This document shows positions 1 to 9,555 of a stretch of DNA of 44,967 nt, in pieces (positions within the stretch are counted from its first letter, which is position 1; the number at the start of each line of letters is the position of its first letter). A program made the translations under genes and the position numbers. The notes under the pieces were generated by a model. That model had not been told where the DNA came from, searched no databases, and was given only the letters and a program-made list of their open reading frames with translations. Location: the NCBI GenBank assembly GCA_001796865.1, contig MGNQ01000009.1, positions 19,547-64,513 on the forward strand, given 5' to 3'. The stretch comes from Chloroflexi bacterium RBG_16_56_11 (GTDB lineage: Bacteria; Chloroflexota; Dehalococcoidia; Dehalococcoidales; RBG-16-60-22).

Positions 1-3
1 AAC

Positions 4-1125
4 TCACCCCAGTGCCTGCCGCAGATCATCCAGGATGTCCTCGGTATTTTCGAGGCCGACTGAGAGACGGACCAGCCCATCCGTGATGCAGCACTTCTCG
101 CGGTGCTCTTTAGGCATAGAGGCATGCGTCATTGTCGCCGGATGTGATGCCAGCGAAGTGGGTCCCCCTAGCGACTCTGCCAGGATAAAGAGTGTAATTT
201 TCCTGAGGAAGCTGTAAGCTGCTTCTTGTCCACCCTTCAATTCAAAGCTGACCATCCCGCCGAAGCCCTTCATCTGCCGGCGGGCGATTTCATGACCGGA
301 ATGCGAAGCTAGTCCCGGGTAATACACCTTTTTTACCGCCGGGTTTCTGCTGAGATATTCGGCCACGGCAAAAGCGTTATGTTCATGGTGGTTCATCCTG
401 AGATGCAGTGTTTCGATGCCCCTCAGTACCAGCCAGCAATCGAAAGGAGAAGCGCAGGTGCCCATGGCGTTGAGCAGATATTGTACCCTCTCGGTCAATT
501 CTTTGGTGGTAGTTATCACAGCACCACCGACGACGTCGCAATGGCCGTTGAGGTACTTGGTGGTGGAGTGGACGACGAGGTCTACTCCGAGGTCTATCGG
601 CCGCTGGAAGTAGGGCGTGGCGAAGGTATTATCGATAACGGTCAACAATTTATGTTTCTTGGCCACGTCTACCGTCATCTCGATATCGGTTATATTGAGA
701 AGCGGATTGGAAGGGGTTTCCAGCCAGAGCATCCGGGTGTTCGGCCTTATAGCCTCCTCAATTTTACGCCGGTTATCCAGCCTCAGGAAGGTAGTCTCTA
801 TGCCGAAATGCCGCATCACGTTCTCCAGCAGGCGGTAGGTTCCCCCGTAAACGTCATCGCCGCAGATAACATGGTCACCAGTCTTGAGCAGGTGCAGCAC
901 GGTGGTCTCGGCGGCCATGCCGGTGGCGAAGGCAAAGCCGGCCTTGCCTCCTTCGAGCTGTGCCATGGTATCCTCCAGGATTTTCCGTGTCGGATTGGAT
1001 GTACGTGAGTAATCATACCCTTTTGTCTTACCGATGTCATCGAAGGCAAAAGTCGATGTCATGTAAACAGGGGGGCTGATGGCCCCGTAAGCACGGTCCA
1101 TACGCTCGCCGGCATGGATATTCAT
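4..1125 (-). CDS. Cys/Met metabolism PLP-dependent enzyme (cystathionine gamma-synthase / gamma-lyase family)
   Basis: Protein shows the Cys/Met PLP family signature (ISPPVYMTSTFAF, YDYSRTSNPT, VVHSTTKYLNGHCDVVGG). ATG at 1125 (MNIHAGERM) is preceded by GAGGAG, so the longer ORF start at 1140 is less likely. Confidence 0.92.
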   Translation of the reverse strand: MNIHAGERMDRAYGAISPPVYMTSTFAFDDIGKTKGYDYSRTSNPTRKILEDTMAQLEGGKAGFAFATGMAAETTVLHLLKTGDHVICGDDVYGGTYRLLENVMRHFGIETTFLRLDNRRKIEEAIRPNTRMLWLETPSNPLLNITDIEMTVDVAKKHKLLTVIDNTFATPYFQRPIDLGVDLVVHSTTKYLNGHCDVVGGAVITTTKELTERVQYLLNAMGTCASPFDCWLVLRGIETLHLRMNHHEHNAFAVAEYLSRNPAVKKVYYPGLASHSGHEIARRQMKGFGGMVSFELKGGQEAAYSFLRKITLFILAESLGGPTSLASHPATMTHASMPKEHREKCCITDGLVRLSVGLENTEDILDDLRQALG

Positions 1126-1323
1126 TGTCTCACTCCTCATATTCTTCCTCCTTACTTTCTACGGATAAAGGATTGTTTCGGGTCGTGATCGATATGCCGA
1201 CCAGGTAATTTGATAACGGCGGTCAAGGGGGGACTGTAACAGGATATTCTGTGTCAGATTGAGATTTTAAACATCCCGGATAGCATCCGTTAGACACGAA
1301 CCCAGATGCATTGCAGAAATAAA

Positions 1324-1353
1324 GTTGACTAATTTGATAAACTAAGTATACTA
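1324..1353 (+). promoter_or_regulatory. Predicted sigma70-type promoter reading toward the sulfur/siroheme operon
   Basis: TTGACT (1325-1330), 16-nt spacer, TATACT (1347-1352); the same module is present inverted at 1443-1472. Confidence 0.6.
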
Positions 1354-1442
1354 TTCTCTAAAAAACCTGTCAAGCAATACCGATAAAAACGTTTAAACTC
1401 AGCCGGGGGCTTGACAGGATGGGAAAAGTATTGTAAATTGGT

Positions 1443-1472
1443 TAGTATACTAAACTTATCATATTAGTCAAC
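1443..1472 (-). promoter_or_regulatory. Predicted sigma70-type promoter reading toward the metB-like gene
   Basis: Minus strand: TTGACT (1471-1466), 16-nt spacer, TATACT (1449-1444); near-identical to the plus-strand module at 1324-1353. Confidence 0.6.
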
Positions 1473-1904
1473 AATTAGGTTATGAACACATTTTTGACTG
1501 CCCGTAAAACTGTCAACCCTGTAAATGAACACGGTAGGCAACTACCACTGTATGTTCCATTTACACTGCAGAACATTTTTCACCCCGGGCGCCATTTCTC
1601 TTTCTCCGGGATACAGACCTTTTCTGGAGGAACTCATCACACCTGCGCCTGTACCAGCGCCGGTTGTGGCGCTGCGGCAGAACACTGAACCTTTTCCCGG
1701 AACCTCGCGAGTCAATCACCCCGCAAATAACACACAACCGGCATTTCAGGTTAATCTTACCAGACCGACTTTGCATCAGGCGTATAACCGTAGATATTAT
1801 TTTTCACCCTGTGCAATTTACGTCAGGTTTCATGAAATCTTTTTGCTTTCATAGAATTTAATAATTTTTAAAGGATCACTGGGATAAGGAGGGGAAGAGA
1901 ATAT

Positions 1905-2852
1905 ATGCCAGAGGATGAAAAGAGCCAACCCGGGATGAATTTTGAAGAGCTCAAGAGCGGCGGATTCATCAAGCAGACGCAGGAGAACCTGTTCACCGTA
2001 AGACTCAGGTGCCCCGGAGGCAAGCTGACCTCTCGGCAGTTGAATAAAGCGGCGGAGCTTGCCGAAAAGTATGGCCGCGGGGAGATTCATAACTCCTTTC
2101 GCCAATCTATTGAAATCCCTTACGTTCATTACCGGTATTTTAATGATATTATCGCTGAGCTTAAGCAAATAAACTGGGCGGTAGCTTCCTGCGGTCCGCG
2201 CATTAGGGTCCCCACTGCTTGCGCCGGATGTACCTGGAACCCTAACGGGCTGATGGACACCCAGACCATGTGCCGGGAGATAGATAAGCGGTATTTCGGG
2301 ACTCCCACCACTCATCATAAATTCAAGATATCATTCTCGGGCTGCCCGATAGACTGCGCCCGCTCCCGGGAGATGGACCTGGGTTTCCAGGGTATGGCGG
2401 AGCCGGAGCTGGTATCCGAAATGTGCACCGCCTGCGGGCTTTGCATCTCCAGCTGTGAGGAAAAGGCGCTGACTATGGTCAACGGGCTGCCGGTGAGGGA
2501 TTACAGCAAGTGCATCTATTGCGGGGACTGCGTCAAGGTGTGTCCGGTAAACGCTATGATCGAGATGAGAAAGGGATGGCTGGCACGCGTCGGGGGGAAA
2601 CATGGCCGGCACCCCCTGTATGCTTATGAGATAGCGCAGTTCGTCTCGGATGAACAGTGTTACCCCCTTCTTGAAAAGACGATGGATTGGTATAAAAGCA
2701 ATGCTACCGGAAGAGAAAGAATCGGGGCAACCGTGAGTCGTATCGGCCTGGCCAAATTTCTGGATGAAGTAGTAAAACCCCTGGGTTTGGAGGTTATCGA
2801 GACGCCAGAAGAAAGAAAAAAGTACCGGACGGGAGGCAACCTGTATATGTAG
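1905..2852 (+). CDS. Small siroheme-[4Fe-4S] sulfite reductase with ferredoxin domain (anaerobic/Dsr-LP/Fsr-C-like)
   Basis: SGCPIDC and upstream Cys cluster typical of siroheme sulfite/nitrite reductases; two 4Fe-4S motifs (CTACGLCISSC, CIYCGDCVKVCP); AGGAGG RBS upstream; next to cysH. Confidence 0.85.
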   Translation: MPEDEKSQPGMNFEELKSGGFIKQTQENLFTVRLRCPGGKLTSRQLNKAAELAEKYGRGEIHNSFRQSIEIPYVHYRYFNDIIAELKQINWAVASCGPRIRVPTACAGCTWNPNGLMDTQTMCREIDKRYFGTPTTHHKFKISFSGCPIDCARSREMDLGFQGMAEPELVSEMCTACGLCISSCEEKALTMVNGLPVRDYSKCIYCGDCVKVCPVNAMIEMRKGWLARVGGKHGRHPLYAYEIAQFVSDEQCYPLLEKTMDWYKSNATGRERIGATVSRIGLAKFLDEVVKPLGLEVIETPEERKKYRTGGNLYM

Positions 2853-2905
2853 TATTCCCATATCTATCGAGCACGAACAAGAATTAATTGGAGGAAAGCG
2901 CAACA

Positions 2906-3646
2906 ATGGAAGAAAAAGTTCAACATGCGAAAGAACTAATAAGAGAATCGATAGTTAAATATCGCCGGATTGCGGTAGCCTGCTCTTTCGGCAAGGACAG
3001 CATGGTAACGGTGCATATTGCCAGGGAAGTTGACCCGGACATCAAGGTGTTTTCGGTGATGACCCAGTACAAGCCGAAGGAGACGTTTGAATATCTCCAA
3101 TTGATGAACAGGCGGATGAACCTGAATACCACGGTATATATTGTGGCGGACAGCGTTCCTGAGATACTCCGCGATAATAACATCGAAGTGATATTGCTAC
3201 CTTCGGCGGAGTTTAATCAGGCTGCGACCAGAGTCAACTCCGAAAAAGCTAGGGCCATTTACGAGACTGACCCTGATGAATGCTGCCGCCTGCTCAAGGT
3301 TGACCCCACCAAAGTAGCGGTAAAAGACCTCGATGCCTGGATAACGGGCTTAAGGAACACCGAGGGCAGAACCAGGGTAGATTACCAGGAGGTCGAGCAT
3401 AAGGGCGGCCTTGTTAAAATCAATCCGATTTTAACTTTTACGGAGACCGATATCTGGAAATACATGGCCACCCGGGGCATCGAACCCCATCCCTGGTACC
3501 GCATGGATTACCGCTCCATCGGCTGCGCCCCTTGCTCGAATCCCGGCGGCGTACTGGAGCGGGACGGCCGGTGGAAGGACACCAGCAAGTGTGGCGGCGA
3601 GTGCGGCATACATACACAAACACTCAAATTAGCCGTGAAGCGATAG
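2906..3646 (+). CDS. cysH: Phosphoadenylyl-/adenylyl-sulfate reductase (CysH family)
   Basis: CSFGKDSMV PP-loop, C-terminal KCGGECGIH, internal SIGCAPCSNP; ATG at 2906 preceded by GGAGGAAAG. Confidence 0.88.
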   Translation: MEEKVQHAKELIRESIVKYRRIAVACSFGKDSMVTVHIAREVDPDIKVFSVMTQYKPKETFEYLQLMNRRMNLNTTVYIVADSVPEILRDNNIEVILLPSAEFNQAATRVNSEKARAIYETDPDECCRLLKVDPTKVAVKDLDAWITGLRNTEGRTRVDYQEVEHKGGLVKINPILTFTETDIWKYMATRGIEPHPWYRMDYRSIGCAPCSNPGGVLERDGRWKDTSKCGGECGIHTQTLKLAVKR

Positions 3647-3655
3647 AGGATAAAC

Positions 3656-4843
3656 ATGGAAAGTCAGGGATTCAATCACCATCTAAGGGTATATTCGGAT
3701 ATAACCCAGTTGATTGGCAGCCTGGATAACCCCACGCCTTTGGTCAGGCTGAACAGGATCAACGGAAATAAGGATTTCTCTATTTACCTTAAGCTGGAGA
3801 GGTATAATCCCTTCGGCTCGGTCAAGGACAGGATCGCCCTTGCCATGATCAAGCGGCTGGATATCGGCCATAAAACACTCGTCGAGCCCTCTTCAGGGAA
3901 TACGGGGATTGCCCTTACTTGTGTTGCCAACTCCCTGGGGATACCGATAGAAATAGCGGTGCCGGAAGGTATCCCCGAGGAAAAGAAAGTCCTGCTAAGG
4001 TTTTTAGGAGCCAAGCTTATGGAAGCCAGTGATTCGTTGTGTCCCGTGTTCCCGAGTGAAGGAGCGAGGGGGCTGGTTAATGCCCTGGTAAATAGCCCGG
4101 CCACCCGCGATAGCTACATCAGCCCTAACCAGTACGAGAACGAGCTAAATGTCCAGGCCCATTATGAGACGACGGGGCCGGAAATCTGGAAGCAGACCGG
4201 GGGAAAAATCGACTATTTCTTTGCCGGATTCGGCACCTGCGGCACGATAACGGGTGTCGGACGCTACCTCAAAGAACAAAACCCAGCGGTAAAAATAGTG
4301 GCCGTGGAGCCTTCTTCAAAAAACCACCGGCTGCCGGGGATGAAGAGGATAACCGGGCTGGCAGAAGAATATGTACCCAAAATCCTTGACAGGTCAATAA
4401 TCGATGACATAGTCGAGGTGGATGATGAGCAAGCCTATAAAACGGCGCTGGAGTTGGCCCGGAAAGACGGCATCCCCGTCGGGCCGACCACCGGGGCGAT
4501 TGTTACCGCCGCCCTGCGATACGCCGGGTTAAACAAAGGTCTGGCGGTGGCCATTTCACCCGATGATGCCTTTAAATACGCCAGCTTTTACGCCGGGGTG
4601 CTGAAGGGAGAGGAAGAAAATGGCCGTCGCCGTGAATATGATCTGAGCGACCTTGTCTGCCCGCTATCCAAGATGCGAGCAACGGAACTGATTGACGGGC
4701 TGCGACAGGGAGAAACGGCAGCTATTATCCTCGGTGATGTCGATTCGCTGAAAAACGTGTCCAAAGAGTTGAAGACCAGGGGCGTCAAGCTGAGCTTTGA
4801 GCAGGAAGGTGAAAGCCGGTTCAAATTGACCGTCACAAGATAG
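3656..4843 (+). CDS. Cysteine synthase-family PLP enzyme fused to a C-terminal TusA-like sulfurtransferase domain
   Basis: N-terminal CysK motifs (NPFGSVKDR, EPSSGNTGIAL, GTCGTITGVGRYL). C-terminal ~70 aa (DLSDLVCPLSKMRATELIDGLRQGETAAIILGDVDSLKNVSKELKTRGVKLSF...) matches the TusA/SirA pattern. Confidence 0.85.
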   Translation: MESQGFNHHLRVYSDITQLIGSLDNPTPLVRLNRINGNKDFSIYLKLERYNPFGSVKDRIALAMIKRLDIGHKTLVEPSSGNTGIALTCVANSLGIPIEIAVPEGIPEEKKVLLRFLGAKLMEASDSLCPVFPSEGARGLVNALVNSPATRDSYISPNQYENELNVQAHYETTGPEIWKQTGGKIDYFFAGFGTCGTITGVGRYLKEQNPAVKIVAVEPSSKNHRLPGMKRITGLAEEYVPKILDRSIIDDIVEVDDEQAYKTALELARKDGIPVGPTTGAIVTAALRYAGLNKGLAVAISPDDAFKYASFYAGVLKGEEENGRRREYDLSDLVCPLSKMRATELIDGLRQGETAAIILGDVDSLKNVSKELKTRGVKLSFEQEGESRFKLTVTR

Positions 4844-4890
4844 ATGGAATGCCTCTCCTGAATTATGTGACACCCGGTGGAGTAATACAA

Positions 4891-5160
4891 ATGAAAAATA
4901 AAAACATTGAATGTGCCTATATCGGAGAAATGAAAAGACGTTCGTGGTTGAAATCTATTACCTGGCGGATTATCGGGATTGTTATTCTGGGTTTGATTTC
5001 CTGGCTGATCACTCATGACTGGGAACAGACATCCGTAATAACGATTTCCTTCCATGCTGTTCGTCTTGTCCTCTACTATTTTCATGAGAGATGGTGGGAC
5101 AACCGCGAGTGGGGCCGGATAAAAGTCACGGGACAACTGGAGAAAGGAGAAGGCATCTAG
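4891..5160 (+). CDS. DUF2061 small membrane protein
   Basis: MKRRSWLKSITWRIIGIVILGLISWLIT...HERWWDNREWG resembles DUF2061; located within the sulfur-assimilation operon. Confidence 0.75.
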   Translation: MKNKNIECAYIGEMKRRSWLKSITWRIIGIVILGLISWLITHDWEQTSVITISFHAVRLVLYYFHERWWDNREWGRIKVTGQLEKGEGI

Positions 5161-5214
5161 CCTCGGAATGTGCCGGCGGGTCAGGAAGGGTCGCCGACTC
5201 ATGAAAGCAAAAGA

Positions 5215-5865
5215 ATGAGCTACTACCCGGTGTTTTTAAATATCAAAGGGAAAAAATGCGTCGTCTTCGGTGGTGGAGAGGTCGCTCTGCACAAGGTGAC
5301 ATCTCTTCTGGATAACGGAGCGCGTGTAAAAATAGTAAGTCCGGTAATTTGCAGCGATTTATCGCGCCTGGCAGAAACCGGGGCAGTCCAGGAGGTTAAA
5401 CGGGAATACCGAGACGGAGACCTGCGAGGCGTTTTTCTGGCCATCGCGGCGACCGATAACTGGAAAACTAATCTCGAGATTACAGTTGAAGCCCGCCGGA
5501 GAGGCTGCCTGGTCAATACCGTTGATGACGCCGACCATTCCGATTTTATCTTGCCTTCTTGCCTGCGCCGGGGAGATATTACCATTGCCGTTTCCACGTC
5601 GGGCAAGAGCCCGGCGCTGGCCCGTAAGCTCCGCCATAAACTCGAAAAAGAAATTGGTAATGAATATGCCTCTCTGATTGGTCTGGTTGCCGCAGTGCGG
5701 GAGGAAATGAAAAAGCAAGGGATAAAGATAAACAGAAATACCTGGCAGGAAGCCCTCGACATCGAGTGGCTGCTAACGCTTTTAAAAAGCGGCGATACGC
5801 TAGGGGCAAAAGCAGCAATTATGGGAAAACTATTGGCGATACAGGATTACTCAAATGTATCTTAA
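5215..5865 (+). CDS. Precorrin-2 dehydrogenase / siroheme synthase N-terminal type (CysG-N/Met8-like)
   Basis: YYPVFLNIKGKKCVVFGGGEVALHKVTSLLDNGA, NTVDDADHSDFILPS, RGDITIAVSTSGKSPALARKLR. Confidence 0.9.
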   Translation: MSYYPVFLNIKGKKCVVFGGGEVALHKVTSLLDNGARVKIVSPVICSDLSRLAETGAVQEVKREYRDGDLRGVFLAIAATDNWKTNLEITVEARRRGCLVNTVDDADHSDFILPSCLRRGDITIAVSTSGKSPALARKLRHKLEKEIGNEYASLIGLVAAVREEMKKQGIKINRNTWQEALDIEWLLTLLKSGDTLGAKAAIMGKLLAIQDYSNVS

Positions 5866-7120
5866 TCTGGTAGGTATCAATCACCACATAACTCCCGTCA
5901 ATATCCGGGAACGGGCCGCGGTGAGAAGAAGCAGGGTTCAGGACGCCCTCGAAGCGCTAAAAAAAACGGCAGCTCACTGTGTCATCCTGTCCACGTGCAA
6001 CCGTACCGAGATTTACACAGTGGAAAACCATAATCAAGAAAAAGAAAGGGCCGGACTCTTTTTCTTGAAAAAATATTTACACGTTCCTGAATCTATCCTG
6101 TCAGAATATGCTTATTTCTGCAGCGGCGCCGCCGCCGCAGAGCACCTTTTCGGCGTGGCCGGTGGTCTTGATTCCATGATAGTAGGAGAATGCGAAGTCC
6201 TCGGGCAGGTCAAACGGGCATTGGCTTCCGCGGAAGAAGCCGGAACGGCCAACCTCCCACTGCGTCGCTTGTTTCAGGCTTCGATCAGGACAGGGCGTCG
6301 AATCCGCAAAGAAACCGAAATCAGCCGGAACCACCTTTCCGTCAGCTCTATAGCCGTAGAACTGGCCGTGCAATCCCTGGGCGACCTTGCGCGATGCCGG
6401 ATATTAATTATCGGGGCCGGCGAAGCTGGTAAAGGGGCGGTTCTCGCCGCCAGGGAAAAAAACGCGGGTGACATTCTTGTCGCCAGCCGAACCCTGGAAA
6501 GGGCTTCGGCCTTGGCCCGGGTTTTACGAGGTACCGCCATTAAATTCGACGATATACCGGCAATACTGGGTTCCTGTGACCTTGTTGTTGCCTGTGCCGA
6601 CGCCGGCGGAACCATCATCAACTCACATCAGGTCGCCCAGGCGTTGCAGAAGCGTAATGGTTCACCACAGGTAATAATCGATATCGCTGTACCCCGGAAC
6701 GTGGACCCTGACGCTGGTCTGATAGATAACGTATCCCTTTATAACATCGATGACTTGAATCTAATTTCGGAAAAGAACCACCAGCTGCGCAAGCGTGAGT
6801 TAATAAAGGCCAGACGGATTATCAGGGAGGAGAGAGAAAGGTTCCTGTCCTGGTGGCGGAGTTTTTCGGTTAGCCCGGTTATCTTTGCCCTCATGGAAAA
6901 GGCCAACCGTATCCGGGATGCTTATTTCGATAAAACGTTAAAAAAGCTGCCGACGCTCTCCGATGAAGAAAGGCATAGCCTGGAAAAGATGACCGAAGTC
7001 ATCGTGACTAGATTGCTTCAGGACACCGTCGACATGCTAAAAGAGAATTCCAACCGTGACGGGCAATATTCTCGCCTGGTCAGCCAGCTTTTCCGCCTGG
7101 ATTGCGAGGTGTCGCAATAA
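5855..7120 (+). CDS. hemA: Glutamyl-tRNA reductase
   Basis: VGINHHITPVNIRERAAV, STCNRTEIY, GLDSMIVGECEVLGQVK, IIGAGEAGKGAV. Confidence 0.95.
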   Translation: MYLNLVGINHHITPVNIRERAAVRRSRVQDALEALKKTAAHCVILSTCNRTEIYTVENHNQEKERAGLFFLKKYLHVPESILSEYAYFCSGAAAAEHLFGVAGGLDSMIVGECEVLGQVKRALASAEEAGTANLPLRRLFQASIRTGRRIRKETEISRNHLSVSSIAVELAVQSLGDLARCRILIIGAGEAGKGAVLAAREKNAGDILVASRTLERASALARVLRGTAIKFDDIPAILGSCDLVVACADAGGTIINSHQVAQALQKRNGSPQVIIDIAVPRNVDPDAGLIDNVSLYNIDDLNLISEKNHQLRKRELIKARRIIREERERFLSWWRSFSVSPVIFALMEKANRIRDAYFDKTLKKLPTLSDEERHSLEKMTEVIVTRLLQDTVDMLKENSNRDGQYSRLVSQLFRLDCEVSQ

Positions 7121-8043
7121 TCCCGAGGAAAATCGTGGTAGGTTCCAGGACCAGCCGGCTGGCTTTAATCCAGACGGAATTGGTTGTCGCGGAGATGAAA
7201 AGGGTGTCTCCGGGCACTGTATTTACCGTAGAGAAAATCGTTACCCACGGCGACCGTGACCGGCAGATCCCGCTCGACCGTGAAGAAGCGGCCGGTATCT
7301 TTATCAAGGAGCTTGAAGAAGCCTTGCTGGAGAAAAAGATTGATATCGCCATACACAGTCTTAAAGATGTACCGGAGAGAATTACGGCCGGACTGTGCCT
7401 TGCGGCGACGACGGAGAGGCTTGAACCCGGGGATGTGCTGGTAACCCGGGGGCTATCGCTGGCGCAACTACCTCCGGGCTCGCGCATCGGCACCGATAGT
7501 CTACGGCGTTCTATACAGCTACTCCGTCAGCGAAAAGACCTGGAGGTACATAGCCTCCGCGGCAACGTCGATACCCGCGTGGGCAAAGTGGTCCAAGGTG
7601 AGTTGGACGGCATCATCCTGGCTGCCGCTGGACTCATACGTCTCGGCCTTCAAGACAGGATTTCACAGTACCTGCCAATCGACGATTTTCTACCGGCCCC
7701 CGGCCAGGGCGCGCTCGCAATAGAAATAAGGCAGGACGATTGCCAGGTGTATCAGTTGGTTTCCCAGGTTAACCACCTGCCCACCTGGCAGAGCGTCACT
7801 GCTGAACGTGCCTTACTCACCGCTTTGGGGGTTGACTGCGATGTTCCCATCGCAGCCCTGGGCCGGGTAACAGATGGCTGGTTGACACTCACCGGCATGG
7901 TAGCGAGCCGGGACGGCAATGTCCTGCTACAACGTAAGGCGGAAGGGGATGCCCGGGAAGCGGGAAGGGTCGGCGAGCGGCTGGCGCGGATGATGTTGGA
8001 ATCAGGCGCGTCGGAATTAATTGCCGGGTTGAGACGCAAATGA
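7102..8043 (+). CDS. hemC: Porphobilinogen deaminase (hydroxymethylbilane synthase)
   Basis: VGSRTSRLALIQTE, DIAIHSLKDVPE, LRGNVDTRVGK, LPAPGQGALAIE. TTG start likely; overlaps the hemA end. Confidence 0.93.
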   Translation: MRGVAIIPRKIVVGSRTSRLALIQTELVVAEMKRVSPGTVFTVEKIVTHGDRDRQIPLDREEAAGIFIKELEEALLEKKIDIAIHSLKDVPERITAGLCLAATTERLEPGDVLVTRGLSLAQLPPGSRIGTDSLRRSIQLLRQRKDLEVHSLRGNVDTRVGKVVQGELDGIILAAAGLIRLGLQDRISQYLPIDDFLPAPGQGALAIEIRQDDCQVYQLVSQVNHLPTWQSVTAERALLTALGVDCDVPIAALGRVTDGWLTLTGMVASRDGNVLLQRKAEGDAREAGRVGERLARMMLESGASELIAGLRRK

Positions 8044-9554
8044 ACGGTACAGTCTATCTGATTGGGGCTGGTCCGGGAGATCCGGGTCTAATGACGTGCA
8101 AGGGATTGGATTGCCTGGTCAGGGCAGACGTGATTATTTACGACCACCTCGTTAATAAGCAGTTACTGGATATAGCCCCGGAAAGCGCCGCCAGAATTTA
8201 CGCGGGAAAGAGTGCCGGCTGTCATGCCATGTCTCAAGATGAAATCAACCGCTTGCTGGTATCTAGTTCCAGGGAAGGCAAGGCCGTGGTACGGCTTAAA
8301 GGCGGCGATCCATTTGTCCTGGGTAGAGGAGGTGAAGAAGCCGAAACCCTGGCCAAATGCGGCGTCCCTTTCGAAATCGTACCCGGGGTTACCTCGGCGG
8401 TAGCGGCACCGGCTTACGCCGGGATTCCGGTCACCCATCGTGAACTAGCATCATCTTTTGCCGTTATTGCCGGTCATGAAGACCTGGCGAAGAGTGATTC
8501 TAGAATACAGTGGGCTAAACTGGCTACCGGTGTGGACACTCTGGTATTTCTGATGGGTATGCAGAACCTCCCCGAAATCGTGGCCAGGCTTGTCGAGCAC
8601 GGCAGGGCTATTGATACCCCTGTGGCGGTTGTCCAAGACGGCACAGGACCTCTGCAGAAGACGGTAGTGGGCACTTTAAGGGACATCGTGGATCTTGTTA
8701 AAGAGAATGGCATGGTGCCTCCGGCTGTTGTCGTGGTCGGTGAAGTGGTCAGGCTAAGGGAAACAATTCGCTGGTTCGATAACCGCCCGCTATTCGGTAA
8801 ACGTATACTGGTTACGAGGGCAAGCCACCAGGCAAGCACAATGAGCAAAGCGCTGGCCGAAAGGGGCGCTCTGCCCGTCGAACTACCTGCTATTACTATC
8901 CAGCGTTTATCTGACGATAAGGAGCTCAAAGCGGCTATCCTGAATCTAGGACAGTACCAGTGGATAGTCTTCACCAGTGTGAATGGCGTTGAGGCCTTCT
9001 TCGATGCTCTGGTCAATCAAAAGCTGGACTCTCGTGCCCTGAGCCAGTTGATAATCGGGGCCATCGGGCCTTCAACAGCAGAAGCATTGCGTCAAAAAGG
9101 CATCGTCGCTGATTTCCAGCCGGATATATTTACGAGTGAAGGGCTTATCGCCGGTTTAAAACAGTGGAATATCGCCGGTCAGCGATTCCTGCTCCCACGA
9201 GCTGACATTGCCGGTGAAGAACTGGTTCAGGGACTGGTTGGATTTGGGGCCTTGGTGCAGGAAATCGCAGTCTACCGGACTTCACCCGATGTCGAGTCTA
9301 TTGCTCAGGCCAAAGAGATGCTTCTAACGAAGCAAATCGATGTCATCACTTTTACCAGCTCATCGACGGTAACAAACCTGATAACCGCTCTTGGCGATAA
9401 CGAAATACCAGAAGGGGTCAAGATTGCCTGTATCGGGCCGAAAACGGCGGAGACCGCAATAAAAGCCGGACTTAAACCTGACGTAGTAGCTAAGGAGCAT
9501 AATATCTCCGGCCTGATAGACTCGTTAGAGGAATTTTTCAGAAAGGCGGCATGA
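8040..9554 (+). CDS. Fused uroporphyrinogen-III C-methyltransferase / uroporphyrinogen-III synthase
   Basis: N-terminal SUMT motifs ([53 protein letters not shown]) followed by a HemD domain ([35 protein letters not shown]). Confidence 0.93.
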   Translation: MNGTVYLIGAGPGDPGLMTCKGLDCLVRADVIIYDHLVNKQLLDIAPESAARIYAGKSAGCHAMSQDEINRLLVSSSREGKAVVRLKGGDPFVLGRGGEEAETLAKCGVPFEIVPGVTSAVAAPAYAGIPVTHRELASSFAVIAGHEDLAKSDSRIQWAKLATGVDTLVFLMGMQNLPEIVARLVEHGRAIDTPVAVVQDGTGPLQKTVVGTLRDIVDLVKENGMVPPAVVVVGEVVRLRETIRWFDNRPLFGKRILVTRASHQASTMSKALAERGALPVELPAITIQRLSDDKELKAAILNLGQYQWIVFTSVNGVEAFFDALVNQKLDSRALSQLIIGAIGPSTAEALRQKGIVADFQPDIFTSEGLIAGLKQWNIAGQRFLLPRADIAGEELVQGLVGFGALVQEIAVYRTSPDVESIAQAKEMLLTKQIDVITFTSSSTVTNLITALGDNEIPEGVKIACIGPKTAETAIKAGLKPDVVAKEHNISGLIDSLEEFFRKAA

Positions 9555-9555
9555 T

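Noticed and set aside
379-1008. 209-aa plus-strand ORF antisense to the metB-like gene
   Set aside because: Shadow ORF; the minus-strand product has a complete PLP-enzyme signature.
1324-1472. Invertible (phase-variable) promoter segment
   Set aside because: The inverted arms are themselves the promoters and point inward, so inversion of the centre would not redirect transcription; no recombinase lies nearby.
1125-1480. SAM-I type riboswitch in the metB leader (minus strand)
   Set aside because: Read on the minus strand, the core SAM-I consensus was not found.
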